Assembly: GCF_014196715.1 (NCBI RefSeq)
Contig: NZ_JACIEF010000004.1
Location: 558,001-622,000, forward strand
Source of the DNA: Pedobacter zeae
GTDB taxonomy: Bacteria > Bacteroidota > Bacteroidia > Sphingobacteriales > Sphingobacteriaceae
Direction of reading: 5' to 3'
Length of the DNA stretch: 64,000 bases
Shown here: in pieces, positions 1 to 8,085 of the stretch
How positions within the stretch are numbered: position 1 is the first letter of the stretch
Layout: every line of letters starts with the position of its first letter
Notes under the pieces: generated by a model
What the model saw: only the letters and a program-made list of their open reading frames with translations
Databases searched by the model: none
Told to the model about the DNA's origin: nothing
Translations under genes and position numbers: made by a program

Positions 1-354
1 ATCGATATCGCTCATTTTTTTTACATATACGCAAGCCTTCGCAGTTTTATGTTTCCCGAATTTAGCCAGCAGTTCCTCCCGGTTTTTAAATTCGGATGAG
101 AGGTATAAGGCTATGGCATCTTTCCTTGGAGAAAAACCAACCAAAGGTGCATCGCCTTCCCTGCCGCTTTTATATATATAATGGTAACTGCCAAAACCAA
201 CAATGGCCGTTCCCCACATTTTTGCCTTTAAGCCTGTGGTTTTAGTTATAATATCCGAGAGGTTAAAACAATCTGTTCTTTTGTTTTCGTCTGGGATGTT
301 GTTTAAAAAGTCTGTAACGCTTAAATCGTTTTCGGTAGTTTTGTTCTGCGCCAT
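1..354 (-). CDS. DUF1801 (YdhG-like) protein, C-terminus cut by window edge
   Basis: The reverse strand reads open from an ATG at 354 down to base 1 without a stop, giving the first 118 residues. The run MWGTAIVGFGSYHY followed by YKSGREGDAPLVGFSPRK (about residues 49-80) is the hallmark of the DUF1801 family, small alpha/beta proteins of unknown biochemical role. A nearly complete domain is present; only the last residues lie outside the window. There is no signal peptide, so it should be cytosolic. The next gene points away, so it is probably its own transcription unit. Family assignment is firm; function is unknown. Confidence 0.8.
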   Translation of the reverse strand, partial: MAQNKTTENDLSVTDFLNNIPDENKRTDCFNLSDIITKTTGLKAKMWGTAIVGFGSYHYIYKSGREGDAPLVGFSPRKDAIALYLSSEFKNREELLAKFGKHKTAKACVYVKKMSDID

Positions 355-809
355 ATCTTTTTTTATGATGATAAAAGTTTAACCCGCTAATTACCTGTAT
401 TGGTTTCAACAAAAGTAAAGAAATCAGCTCAGGCAGCTTAAAAGTATTTTAAAGTGCCTGATTATAACAAAATAGCCATCTTGAAGATGGCTATGATAAA
501 AGATTTTCGTCTTTTTTATGGTGTGCCTGCCCTCCGCGGATCTCCCGCTCACAGGACTTTTTTATCGTGTCTTTATGCATAACAATTTAGGGAATAGGTT
601 GGTTTTTTCGGCAGAATAATTTTGCACATCGTGTGGAAAATGTTGATATCTGCCTTGATATTATTTCTGAAGTCAGAAAAAGTTAGATTTTGATGTCGTT
701 CTCCTCAAACTTCTAAAGAAAAACTTTTTTAGGATAATTTATGTTTGAGGTTTGGTTGTTCGGTAGTGAGGGTTAACCCTCCATATCCAAGAGTATAAAT
801 TGTAAAATC
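355..809. other. Intergenic region without a supported gene
   Basis: This 455-base gap separates two divergent genes. It holds one clear hairpin at 472-494 and otherwise AT-rich sequence. A TATGTTTG box at 740-747 fits the Bacteroidota -7 consensus and lies about 60 bases before the histidine kinase start, but no convincing -33 box is seen. I found no small ORF worth calling. Confidence 0.5.
472..494. terminator. Hairpin in intergenic region
   Basis: Perfect stem ATAGCCATC / GATGGCTAT with loop TTGAA. No T-run follows directly, and it is upstream of both divergent genes, so it may be a small palindromic repeat and not a terminator. Confidence 0.35.
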
Positions 810-1886
810 ATGATTGAATTAAATAATGAGCTTTTTTGTGCATTGGGCGATTTGTCTGCCGACGGATATTTTATTTTCGACACGCAACAGCAAAAATTTT
901 TATACCTCAACAAGTCCTTTGCCGATATCTGGGAATTGGAAACAGATCAAATTTTTGATGACCCCCTGATTCTTTTAAAACAGATACACCCCGAAGATTT
1001 AGAGCATGCCATATCCTGTTACGAGGAATGCCTGGCCGAAAGCAAAGAAAAGAAATATGAAGTACGCCTGTTGTTTACCGGCAGGGAAAAATATTTGCGC
1101 ATGATTGTTTTTGCACTTCCGCATCATGCCGATCGTTATTTAATTGGTACGGTAGAAGATACAACTGTGGCCCGGCATAACAAAATCCATATCGAACAGA
1201 TCAATTCCCGCAAAAATATCACCTTAGAAGTACTGGCCCACGATTTAAAAGAACCCTTGGGCATGATGAAACTGACTGCCTCCTCAATGGAAGGTAGTAT
1301 TGCACAAACGGGAGACAAGCGGATGATGAACTCGCTCGCTTTTATAAAAGACCTTTGCGAGCGTAATTTACTTTTAGTGAAAAGCATGATTAACCGCGAA
1401 TTTTTAAAATCGTCCAATATAGAAATTGATAAAGAGCGGGCCGATCTGGTATGGGAACTCCGGGATGTGGTACGTTTTTACAGGCGCTCCAAATTGGGCA
1501 AAGCTAAAAACATCAGGTTTACGAGTTCTGCTGAACAGATCTACCTGAATTTAGATAGTATGAAATTTCTTCAGGTGATCAATAATTTAATTTCGAATGC
1601 CCTGAAATTTACCGGCGACCATGGTTACATTGGACTGCATGCCGAAGAATTGGAAAACACCGTGTTGATTACGGTAACTGATGATGGCATCGGGATTCCG
1701 GAAGAGCTGCAACCCGGCCTGTTCGATCATTTACCGGAAACCCTGAGGCCCGGTTTAAAGGGTGAAGAATCTGGCGGTTTCGGAATGGGCATCATTAAGG
1801 CAATTGTCGATTTACACCGGGGAAAAATCTGGTTTAAGAGTAAAACCGGTGTCGGAACTACCTTCTATATCGAGTTGCCAAAGTAG
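810..1886 (+). CDS. PAS-domain sensor histidine kinase (soluble)
   Basis: A 358-residue two-component kinase without membrane segments, so a cytoplasmic sensor. A PAS domain covers about residues 8-120. The phosphoacceptor helix carries LAHDLKEPL with His144. The catalytic ATPase domain shows the N box NLISNALKFT (259-268), G1 DDGIGI (291-296) and G2 GFGMGI (323-328). It would autophosphorylate on His144 and pass the phosphate to a response regulator, most likely the one encoded 40 bases downstream. The signal is not evident; a PAS domain could bind a small ligand or cofactor. Confidence 0.9.
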   Translation: MIELNNELFCALGDLSADGYFIFDTQQQKFLYLNKSFADIWELETDQIFDDPLILLKQIHPEDLEHAISCYEECLAESKEKKYEVRLLFTGREKYLRMIVFALPHHADRYLIGTVEDTTVARHNKIHIEQINSRKNITLEVLAHDLKEPLGMMKLTASSMEGSIAQTGDKRMMNSLAFIKDLCERNLLLVKSMINREFLKSSNIEIDKERADLVWELRDVVRFYRRSKLGKAKNIRFTSSAEQIYLNLDSMKFLQVINNLISNALKFTGDHGYIGLHAEELENTVLITVTDDGIGIPEELQPGLFDHLPETLRPGLKGEESGGFGMGIIKAIVDLHRGKIWFKSKTGVGTTFYIELPK

Positions 1887-1926
1887 CCGTTTTTATTTTT
1901 AAAATACCGTAAGTTATATTTGGATT

Positions 1927-2577
1927 ATGATTAACATTATTCTTGCGGACGATCACAATATCATCCGGACCTCTCTAAAAGTACTGATAGAAAAACACGA
2001 AGAGATTAAAGTGGTAGCAGAAGTAGCGGACGGTTTAGGCGTTTTAGAACTTCTCGAAAAAGGAATAAAAGCTGATATTGTTTTATCAGATATTGTAATG
2101 CCCAACCTCGATGGGATCGGATTGATCAGTAAAATTAAGGCAGGTGGATACGATACAAAAGTGGTCATACTCTCCATATTAGATGACGAAAAGTATGCTT
2201 CAAATGCCTTTATTTCAGGGGCTTTTGCATACCTCTTAAAAGATATTGAAGAAGAAGAACTATTGTTTTGCCTGAAGCATGTAATGAAGGGGAAACGCTA
2301 TCTTTCTTCTAATTTGTGTATTGCAATATTGGAACGTTTTAATACCGAACTCAATCTGTTATCGCAAAAGAAAAGTGCCGAAATCAACTTTTCGGAGCGT
2401 GAAATCAATGTGCTAAAACTCATTGCAGATGGTTTTACCAACCAGGAAATTGCTGATAAATTGTACCTGAGCAGACGCACAGTTGAGAGCCAAAGAGAAG
2501 CGCTGATCAACAAAACGGGCACCAAAAACTCCGCTTCGCTGGTTCGGTTTGCCATGCGGAACGGCTATGTTTCTTAG
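1927..2577 (+). CDS. Response regulator, NarL/LuxR family
   Basis: A 216-residue transcription factor. The receiver domain (1-120) has the acidic pair Asp8/Asp9, the phosphoacceptor Asp55 in VLSDIVMP and the conserved Lys in YLLKD near 104. The C-terminal LuxR helix-turn-helix (about 153-216) begins FSEREINVLKLIADG and has the typical NQEIADKLYLSRRTVESQR recognition region. Its position 40 bases after the PAS kinase on the same strand makes the two an obvious cognate pair. Target genes cannot be read from the sequence. Confidence 0.92.
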   Translation: MINIILADDHNIIRTSLKVLIEKHEEIKVVAEVADGLGVLELLEKGIKADIVLSDIVMPNLDGIGLISKIKAGGYDTKVVILSILDDEKYASNAFISGAFAYLLKDIEEEELLFCLKHVMKGKRYLSSNLCIAILERFNTELNLLSQKKSAEINFSEREINVLKLIADGFTNQEIADKLYLSRRTVESQREALINKTGTKNSASLVRFAMRNGYVS

Positions 2578-2700
2578 TTTTTTGCCTGTTTTTTGGGCAT
2601 TTTTCAGGGTGATAAAAGAAACCGTAAAAAATCGGGTATTTCTACAGATAACATTGGATAAGGCTATTTTGTTGAATGGATACATCAATCCTAACTAAAC

Positions 2701-3219
2701 ATGGAAATATTAAATTTCAATTGCGACATTTACCAATACAGACAACCACTTTTCGACCGTGCCTTAGCTTATACCCGTGATGAAGATGACGCTGCAGATT
2801 TAGTGCAGGATACTTTTATGAAAGCATTCAGGTTTTCAGCAAAGTTCGAAATGGGCAGTAATGTAAGGGCATGGCTCTTTACGATTTTAAAAAATACCTT
2901 CCTGAACCACTATTACAAGTTAAAGCGGAAAAACGAAATGATACAGCAGGAAGATGACCTTACTTCTGTTCAGCTCATGCCAAGCGCTACAGGCAATGGG
3001 GGGTCGGTCAAATTTATGATGGAAGATATTCAACGTGCTTTAAACCGCCTGCCTGAAGATTGCCGCTTTTGTTTCTGCCGTTATTTTGAAGGCTATAAAT
3101 ATCATGAAATTGCCGAAGAGCTCGATATTCCTTTAGGAACGGTTAAAACCAAGATACATGTAGCCAGAGGGCTCTTAAAAAAGATGCTCAAAAATTACAA
3201 GGACGGGCTGGCTTTATAA
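2701..3219 (+). CDS. RNA polymerase ECF sigma factor
   Basis: A 172-residue sigma-70 family protein with only regions 2 and 4. Region 2 includes LFDRALAYTRDEDDAADLVQ and KAFRF; region 4 includes LNRLPEDCRFCFCRYFEGY and the helix-turn-helix EIAEELDIPLGTVKTKIH. It directs RNA polymerase to a dedicated promoter set. No anti-sigma gene follows, unlike the SusCD-type ECF loci, so its control is unclear. It sits 123 bases after the response regulator on the same strand and could be part of the same signalling locus. Confidence 0.9.
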   Translation: MEILNFNCDIYQYRQPLFDRALAYTRDEDDAADLVQDTFMKAFRFSAKFEMGSNVRAWLFTILKNTFLNHYYKLKRKNEMIQQEDDLTSVQLMPSATGNGGSVKFMMEDIQRALNRLPEDCRFCFCRYFEGYKYHEIAEELDIPLGTVKTKIHVARGLLKKMLKNYKDGLAL

Positions 3220-3564
3220 CAGGCAAAAATTTAATCACTGAAACAGGAAAACAGCATGTTGCTTAAGGATAAAAAAGGGACAAGCTATGGGCTTATCCCT
3301 CTATCTAAACTCAAACATGCGCTCAAACATGAATGAATCTCGGAAAGATAAACATTTTAGTTTGGTATTAGTTTTAAAAAATAATGGGAATATTAAGATT
3401 GCAATTATGCACTTTTAATTAAACTATTAAATAGTTTAATTTTTGAGTTTTATTGCTGAGATTTATGGAATGAACCATCATAGTTCAGAAATTACACTTC
3501 GAATTAATAATGGCAACAGCCTGCACTGGCAAGGCTTCATTACTGTAAAAGCAGATTGATAAAG
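3220..3564. other. Intergenic region between sigma factor and exonuclease genes
   Basis: This 345-base stretch holds a mostly paired hairpin at 3277-3299 and AT-rich sequence around 3370-3450. No small gene is supported. The exonuclease promoter is presumably here, but no clean TAnnTTTG box stands out. Confidence 0.4.
3277..3299 (+). terminator. Possible terminator after the sigma factor gene
   Basis: Stem GGGACAAGC / GCTTATCCC, 8 of 9 positions paired, loop TATGG. The T-rich tail is poor, so this is a tentative call. Confidence 0.3.
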
Positions 3565-4341
3565 ATGAAAGTAGCAACTTATAATGTGAACGGAATAAAT
3601 GGGCGCTTACCTGTTCTGTTACGTTGGCTGGAAGAATCCAAACCTGATGTGGTGTGTTTGCAGGAACTAAAAGCACCGCAGGAAAAATTTCCGGAGCAGG
3701 CCATTAAAGATGCTGGTTATAATGCCATTTGGCATGGCCAAAAGAGTTGGAATGGCGTTGCCATATTGGCCAGGAATCTCGAAATAAAGGAGCTGAAACG
3801 AAATTTAGATGGCGATCCTGAAGATTTACATAGCAGGTATATCGAAGCAATGGTTAATAATGTGATAATCGGCTGTCTTTACCTTCCGAATGGAAATCCG
3901 GCGCCAGGACCAAAATTCGATTACAAGTTACGCTGGTTTGAACGCTTTAATGCGCATGCAGCAAAACTACTGGAACATCATTTACCGGTAATTCTGTGTG
4001 GAGATTATAACGTAATCCCTACGGAAAAAGATGTGTATAAGCCGGAACGTTGGGTTGAAGATGCTTTATTCCGCCCGGAAACCCGTTTGGCATTTCAAAA
4101 TTTAATGGAGCAGGGTTGGACAGATGCAATCAGAAAGTTATACCCTAAAGAAACAATTTATACCTTTTGGGATTACTTTAGAAATGCATATGGTAGAGAT
4201 GCGGGATTAAGAATTGATCATTTTTTACTGAGTCCCCAAGTTAGTGATCGCTTAAAATCTGCGGGAGTAGATAAGCATGTAAGAGGCTGGGAAAAAACAA
4301 GCGACCACGGTCCGGTTTGGATTGAGCTAAGTGAGGTTTAA
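3565..4341 (+). CDS. xth: Exodeoxyribonuclease III
   Basis: Endonuclease/exonuclease/phosphatase-fold DNA repair enzyme, 258 residues, close to the usual length. It cleaves 5' of abasic sites and has 3'-5' exonuclease activity. Visible catalytic motifs: YNVNG (6-10), LQELK with the metal-binding Glu34, GDYNV with the catalytic Asp/Asn pair near 150, and the C-terminal SDHGPVW with the catalytic His. The open frame extends to a TTG at 3556, but the ATG at 3565 starts directly at the conserved MKVATYNVNG, so I chose it. It is likely monocistronic; the next gene points the other way. Confidence 0.9.
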   Translation: MKVATYNVNGINGRLPVLLRWLEESKPDVVCLQELKAPQEKFPEQAIKDAGYNAIWHGQKSWNGVAILARNLEIKELKRNLDGDPEDLHSRYIEAMVNNVIIGCLYLPNGNPAPGPKFDYKLRWFERFNAHAAKLLEHHLPVILCGDYNVIPTEKDVYKPERWVEDALFRPETRLAFQNLMEQGWTDAIRKLYPKETIYTFWDYFRNAYGRDAGLRIDHFLLSPQVSDRLKSAGVDKHVRGWEKTSDHGPVWIELSEV

Positions 4342-4352
4342 CGCCATTTAAC

Positions 4353-4754
4353 CTATTGCTTTAAATCGGTCACATCTAAAAGTGTTCCTATTAATTTTAA
4401 GCTTTCGCCATCCTGCTGGGATAGTATTCCATCGGCTTTAATCCACCTGATTTCTCCGTCCGGCCGGCGGATTCTATGTACCGAATGGTAACTGTTTTTT
4501 TCTTTCGAAACCGTAAGTTCAATCTCATCCTGGACGTAGTCAAGATCCTCCGGTAAGATTAAGCTTAAAAAGGTTTCATAACTTAAAACCTCATCAGGAG
4601 GGCAACCCAGGTTTTTTTTGAATGACCGTGTTGAACGGAGAATGCCGGTTGCGATGCTCAACTCCCAAAAGCCGAGACCAACGTGATCGAATACCACATC
4701 CCAATGTGCATCGCGGATAATGGATAGATCAATATTTTTTTTTTTGATACTCAT
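4353..4754 (-). CDS. Single-domain PAS protein
   Basis: A 133-residue protein that is essentially one PAS_3 domain plus PAC motif: FDHVGLGFWELSIATG in the front half and HRIRRPDGEIRWIKADG with LIGTLLDVTDLKQ at the end. There is no kinase, cyclase or DNA-binding output, so it could only act through a partner, for example by binding a ligand or another PAS sensor. It lies convergent to xth with an 11-base gap. The PAS kinase 2.5 kb upstream is a possible partner, but that is inference. Confidence 0.8.
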   Translation of the reverse strand: MSIKKKNIDLSIIRDAHWDVVFDHVGLGFWELSIATGILRSTRSFKKNLGCPPDEVLSYETFLSLILPEDLDYVQDEIELTVSKEKNSYHSVHRIRRPDGEIRWIKADGILSQQDGESLKLIGTLLDVTDLKQ

Positions 4755-5110
4755 AAATAAAGGATAAACTGTTTGGATAAATTACACAAACAATGTAAAG
4801 ATATTTTGAGTATTAATAAAATAGGGAGTTAGTTCAAATGATGCGTGGGCCGGATGTAGAACGCGCTAAAAGGTGGAGGTATGGTGCAAAAAAAGAAGCC
4901 GGGCTTTAATTCAAAACCCAGCTTCCTGTTGATTATGCTTAAACTTAGAGCTGATTGGTGTTCTTTTTCTTTTCAATCGCTCCTCTTCAATCGCTCCTCT
5001 TTAATCGGTTAAATCTTAAAAAAAGAAGCCGTAACGCCCAAAATAAGGATACGATCGGCAAAAACTTTAGCAATGTTCTGATGATCGTTTTTTGATGGTC
5101 ACTTTTTCTA
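4755..5110. other. Intergenic region with hairpin and 14-bp tandem repeat
   Basis: This 356-base gap holds a hairpin (4895-4925) and two exact copies of the 14-mer TTCAATCGCTCCTC at 4972-4985 and 4986-4999, followed by a degenerate third start at 5000. No gene is supported. Confidence 0.5.
4895..4925 (-). terminator. Hairpin, likely terminator for the M42 peptidase transcript
   Basis: Stem GAAGCCGGG / CCCAGCTTC with one mismatch. Read on the reverse strand it is followed by a run of T (the A-run 4888-4894 on the plus strand), as expected for an intrinsic terminator downstream of the reverse gene ending at 5111. Confidence 0.5.
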
Positions 5111-6226
5111 TTATTTAAATTCCCTGAAGTCCTGACCATCAGTAATGTTCAGTAAGCTTTCGTAAATCAGGCTGATTACATTATCTACATCTTCTTTATG
5201 CACCATTTCTACAGTGGTATGCATATAACGTAATGGCAGCGAAATTAAGGCTGATGGTACACCACCGTTCGAATAGGCAAAAGCATCGGTATCCGTTCCG
5301 GTAGAACGTGAAGATGCCTGGCGCTGGAAGGGAATATTGTTCTTTTCAGCAGTTTTGATCAATAACTTATTTAAATTGGTTTGAACAGCCGGAGCATAAG
5401 AAACTACCGGACCCTTACCTGCAGATAACTCGCCCTGAACATTTTTATTGATCATTGGTGTGGTGGTATCGTGCGTTACATCGGTAATAATGGCCACATT
5501 TGGTTTAATGCGTTGGGCAATCATCTCTGCACCACGTAAACCGATTTCTTCCTGCACAGAGTTTACAATATATAAACCGAAAGGAAGTTTTTTCTTATTT
5601 TCTTTCAGTAAACGGGCTACCTCGGCAATCATAAAGCCGCCAACACGGTTATCTAAGGCTCGGCCAACATAATAGCGGTCGTTCAAAACCATAAATTCAT
5701 CTTCATAGGTAATTACACACCCTACATGGATACCTAATTTTTCAACCTCTTCTTTTGAAGTGCAGCCACAGTCTAAAAAGATATTCTTTAATTCCGGTGC
5801 CTGTTCTTTTTCGCCATGACGGGTGTGGATTGCCGGCCAGCCAAATACCGCCTTAACCAATCCTTTTGCAGTATGGATGTTCACCCGTTTTGATGGCGCA
5901 ATCTGATGATCCGAACCCCCATTGCGAATTACATATATTAAACCATCAGGAGTGATGTAATTTACATACCACGAAATTTCATCTGCATGCGCTTCTATCA
6001 CTACTTTAAAAGCAGCCTTAGGATTAATAACACCTACAGCTGTACCGTAGTTATCGATAAAATGTTCGTCTATGTATGGTTTTAAATAGTTTAACCAAAG
6101 TTTTTGTCCTTCCCATTCATAACCGGTAGGAGCAGGGTTATTGATGTATTCTTCAAGAAACTGCAGCGATTTTTTAGTAACCACAGCAACATGTTTTTTC
6201 TTTTCGTCGTCTTTTTTCTTAGCCAT
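5111..6226 (-). CDS. M42 family metallopeptidase (glutamyl aminopeptidase/endoglucanase family)
   Basis: A 371-residue cytosolic dinuclear-metal aminopeptidase of the tetrahedral aminopeptidase type. Metal and catalytic residues are all in place: HADE (His80, Asp82), RALDNRVGG (Asp192), QEEIGLRGA (Glu226/Glu227), ITDVTHD (Asp249) and RYMHTTVEM (His336). It would trim N-terminal residues from peptides, feeding peptide turnover. The N-terminal Lys/Asp-rich stretch (1-15) is not part of the fold. The start ATG at 6226 gives normal length. The next gene upstream, an acetyltransferase, is separated by a palindromic intergenic repeat. Confidence 0.9.
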   Translation of the reverse strand: MAKKKDDEKKKHVAVVTKKSLQFLEEYINNPAPTGYEWEGQKLWLNYLKPYIDEHFIDNYGTAVGVINPKAAFKVVIEAHADEISWYVNYITPDGLIYVIRNGGSDHQIAPSKRVNIHTAKGLVKAVFGWPAIHTRHGEKEQAPELKNIFLDCGCTSKEEVEKLGIHVGCVITYEDEFMVLNDRYYVGRALDNRVGGFMIAEVARLLKENKKKLPFGLYIVNSVQEEIGLRGAEMIAQRIKPNVAIITDVTHDTTTPMINKNVQGELSAGKGPVVSYAPAVQTNLNKLLIKTAEKNNIPFQRQASSRSTGTDTDAFAYSNGGVPSALISLPLRYMHTTVEMVHKEDVDNVISLIYESLLNITDGQDFREFK

Positions 6227-6246
6227 AATGTTATTCTATAATTATT

Positions 6247-6309
6247 CGTCATCCTGAACTTGATTCAGGATCTGATTAATGAGATGCTGAACTAAATTCA
6301 GCATGACGG
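6247..6309. repeat. Intergenic palindromic repeat, CTGAA/TTCAG type
   Basis: Two linked small hairpins, CCTGAACTTGATTCAGG and TGCTGAACTAAATTCAGCA, flanked by CGTCAT on the left and ATGACG on the right so that the whole can also fold as one long stem. A degenerate second member is at 51246-51309. From general knowledge, repeats of this kind are scattered between genes in Sphingobacteriaceae. Confidence 0.7.
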
Positions 6310-6317
6310 TTGGTAAT

Positions 6318-6725
6318 TTAAAGTTCTTTTTCCATGATCACAAAATCGTAGCCATCTTTAAAAAAGGTTCTATCGGTTTCGTGGAAGCCAAATTTAAAAT
6401 AAAATTCCTTAGCATTTACACGCGCATTGCACCATAGTTTTGTCGCTTTTTGAATTTTACAAAAATCGAGTATATAAGCCATGAGCTGTGAGCCCAAACC
6501 TGCCTTTTGTGCTGATGGGAGAACGGCCAGCTTTCTGAACTGATAAATACTGTCCCGATGAAAGAGCGAAACTACGCCCGTGAGTTTATGATCGAGGTAT
6601 AATCCAAAATGGATGCCCTCAAAATCATCAGGTAGTTTTACTGAATCAAAAGGTAATTCCGGATACATGGCCTCATGCCTGATCCGCCAGGTTAGAGAGG
6701 GGAATATCTGCTCAATTTGAACCAT
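6318..6725 (-). CDS. GNAT family N-acetyltransferase
   Basis: A 135-residue single-domain acetyltransferase. The acetyl-CoA pyrophosphate-binding motif A is visible as LAVLPSAQKAGLGSQLM (about 78-94), with the preceding beta strand IYQFRKLAV. It transfers an acetyl group from acetyl-CoA to an amine; the substrate is unknown. It lies 60 bases downstream of the MFS transporter on the same strand and could be cotranscribed with it. Confidence 0.85.
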   Translation of the reverse strand: MVQIEQIFPSLTWRIRHEAMYPELPFDSVKLPDDFEGIHFGLYLDHKLTGVVSLFHRDSIYQFRKLAVLPSAQKAGLGSQLMAYILDFCKIQKATKLWCNARVNAKEFYFKFGFHETDRTFFKDGYDFVIMEKEL

Positions 6726-6785
6726 AATTATAATAAAAAACTAAAGCCTTGATTGCGTTTTTAAATTTCATGAAAATTTATAAGG

Positions 6786-7949
6786 TTAGTGATTTGATTT
6801 TTTCTTTCCGTAGAACTGATAGATTAAAATATTCAGGATAATTATACCTGTCATTCCATAGCAGAATAAGGCCCATCCACCCTGGGCCCAAAGCCATAAA
6901 CCCAAGGCTGAGCCACAACTTGCGCCAATAAAACTAACCGACATAAAAATGGTATTGAGCCTGTTTCTTGCTTCGGGTATCAGTGTATAAATGCGGGTCT
7001 GGTTGGTTACGTGTATGGCCTGCTGGCCAATATCGATCAGTACAATGCCAATTACAAACAGGTATAAATGGTTACCGGTAAAATAAAAGAGGGCCATGCT
7101 CACTAGCTGCAGGATAAAACCGATCAGGAGGTTTTTACGGGGATTGCTGCCATCACTTAATTTTCCAACCAATGGGGCAGCCAATGCACCGGCAGCACCG
7201 GCAATACCAAATAAACCGATCTGTAAGGTTTGAAAGTTAAAAGGTGGATTGGCTAAAAAAAGTACCATAGTGGTCCAGAATGCACTGATAATGGCAAAGG
7301 CCAAAAAGTTGATAATGGAGGTTTCCCTTAATGCAGGTTGTGTTTTAATATAGCCGAACATCGATCCCATAAGCGTTCTGTAGGATCCTTTAAATGCCGG
7401 ATGGCTTTTTGGAAAACGTTTGGCCATTAAAAAGATCAGCAAACCGCATATTGCAGCAGCGATATAATAAACCGCTCTCCAGCCCAGCCAAAAGCCTATG
7501 CTTCCGCTTACCGCCCGCGAAGCTAAAATACCAACCAATAGTCCGCTCATAATCATGCCAATGTTTGCTCCACGGTTTTCGTCGCTACTTAAATTAGCAG
7601 CCAAAGGCAAAATTAATTGCGGCACAATGGAGCAGGTACCAATCAGCACTGAAGCCGCTTCCAATATAAAAAAGCTCTGCGAAAGTGCAGCAATCAAAAG
7701 GGCAAAAATAGCCAGTCCTGTAATGACAAGGATCTGCTTTTTACGCTCAAACATATCACCCAGTGGTACCAAAAGGAAAAGTCCAAGCGCATAGCCAATC
7801 TGTGTGAGGTAGGTAATTTTACCGGCATTGGTTTCGCTGAGGTTAAAATCTTTTGCAATCAAGATCACCAATGGCTGGCAGTAATAAATGTTTGCAACAA
7901 TAAGGCCTGTGCAAAAAGCCATAAGGAGGATATCGGCTCGTTTTAACAT
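6786..7949 (-). CDS. MFS transporter, drug-efflux-like
   Basis: A 387-residue inner-membrane transporter with about 12 hydrophobic segments, the normal MFS layout. The loop between helices 2 and 3 carries PLGDMFERKKQ, the MFS motif A. Overall it resembles the YnfM/AraJ type of proton-driven exporters. The substrate cannot be told. The gene is followed by the acetyltransferase gene on the same strand. Upstream lies a word-repeat tract (7961-8085), not an obvious promoter. Confidence 0.85.
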   Translation of the reverse strand: MLKRADILLMAFCTGLIVANIYYCQPLVILIAKDFNLSETNAGKITYLTQIGYALGLFLLVPLGDMFERKKQILVITGLAIFALLIAALSQSFFILEAASVLIGTCSIVPQLILPLAANLSSDENRGANIGMIMSGLLVGILASRAVSGSIGFWLGWRAVYYIAAAICGLLIFLMAKRFPKSHPAFKGSYRTLMGSMFGYIKTQPALRETSIINFLAFAIISAFWTTMVLFLANPPFNFQTLQIGLFGIAGAAGALAAPLVGKLSDGSNPRKNLLIGFILQLVSMALFYFTGNHLYLFVIGIVLIDIGQQAIHVTNQTRIYTLIPEARNRLNTIFMSVSFIGASCGSALGLWLWAQGGWALFCYGMTGIIILNILIYQFYGKKKSNH

Positions 7950-7960
7950 GTAACGTTATT

Positions 7961-8085
7961 ATAATGTAAGATGTGAAATGTAAGATGTACAATGTAAAAT
8001 GGATGATGAAATTAAATACGTAAGATGTATAATGACAGTGTAGTTGTTCCATCTACCATCTTACCTCATCCATTTTCCATCTTTA
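7961..8085. repeat. Intergenic word-repeat tract (AATGTAAGATGT type)
   Basis: Degenerate direct copies of AATGTAAGATGT at about 7963-8035, followed by inverse-sense words (CCATCTACCATCTTACC and CATTTTCCATCTTTAC) at 8049-8085. The two halves can pair into a long imperfect hairpin. The tract ends exactly at the 3' end of the carboxylase gene. Confidence 0.6.

Noticed and set aside
3556..3564. TTG start three codons upstream for exonuclease III
   Set aside because: The ATG at 3565 matches the conserved N-terminus and needs no rare start codon.
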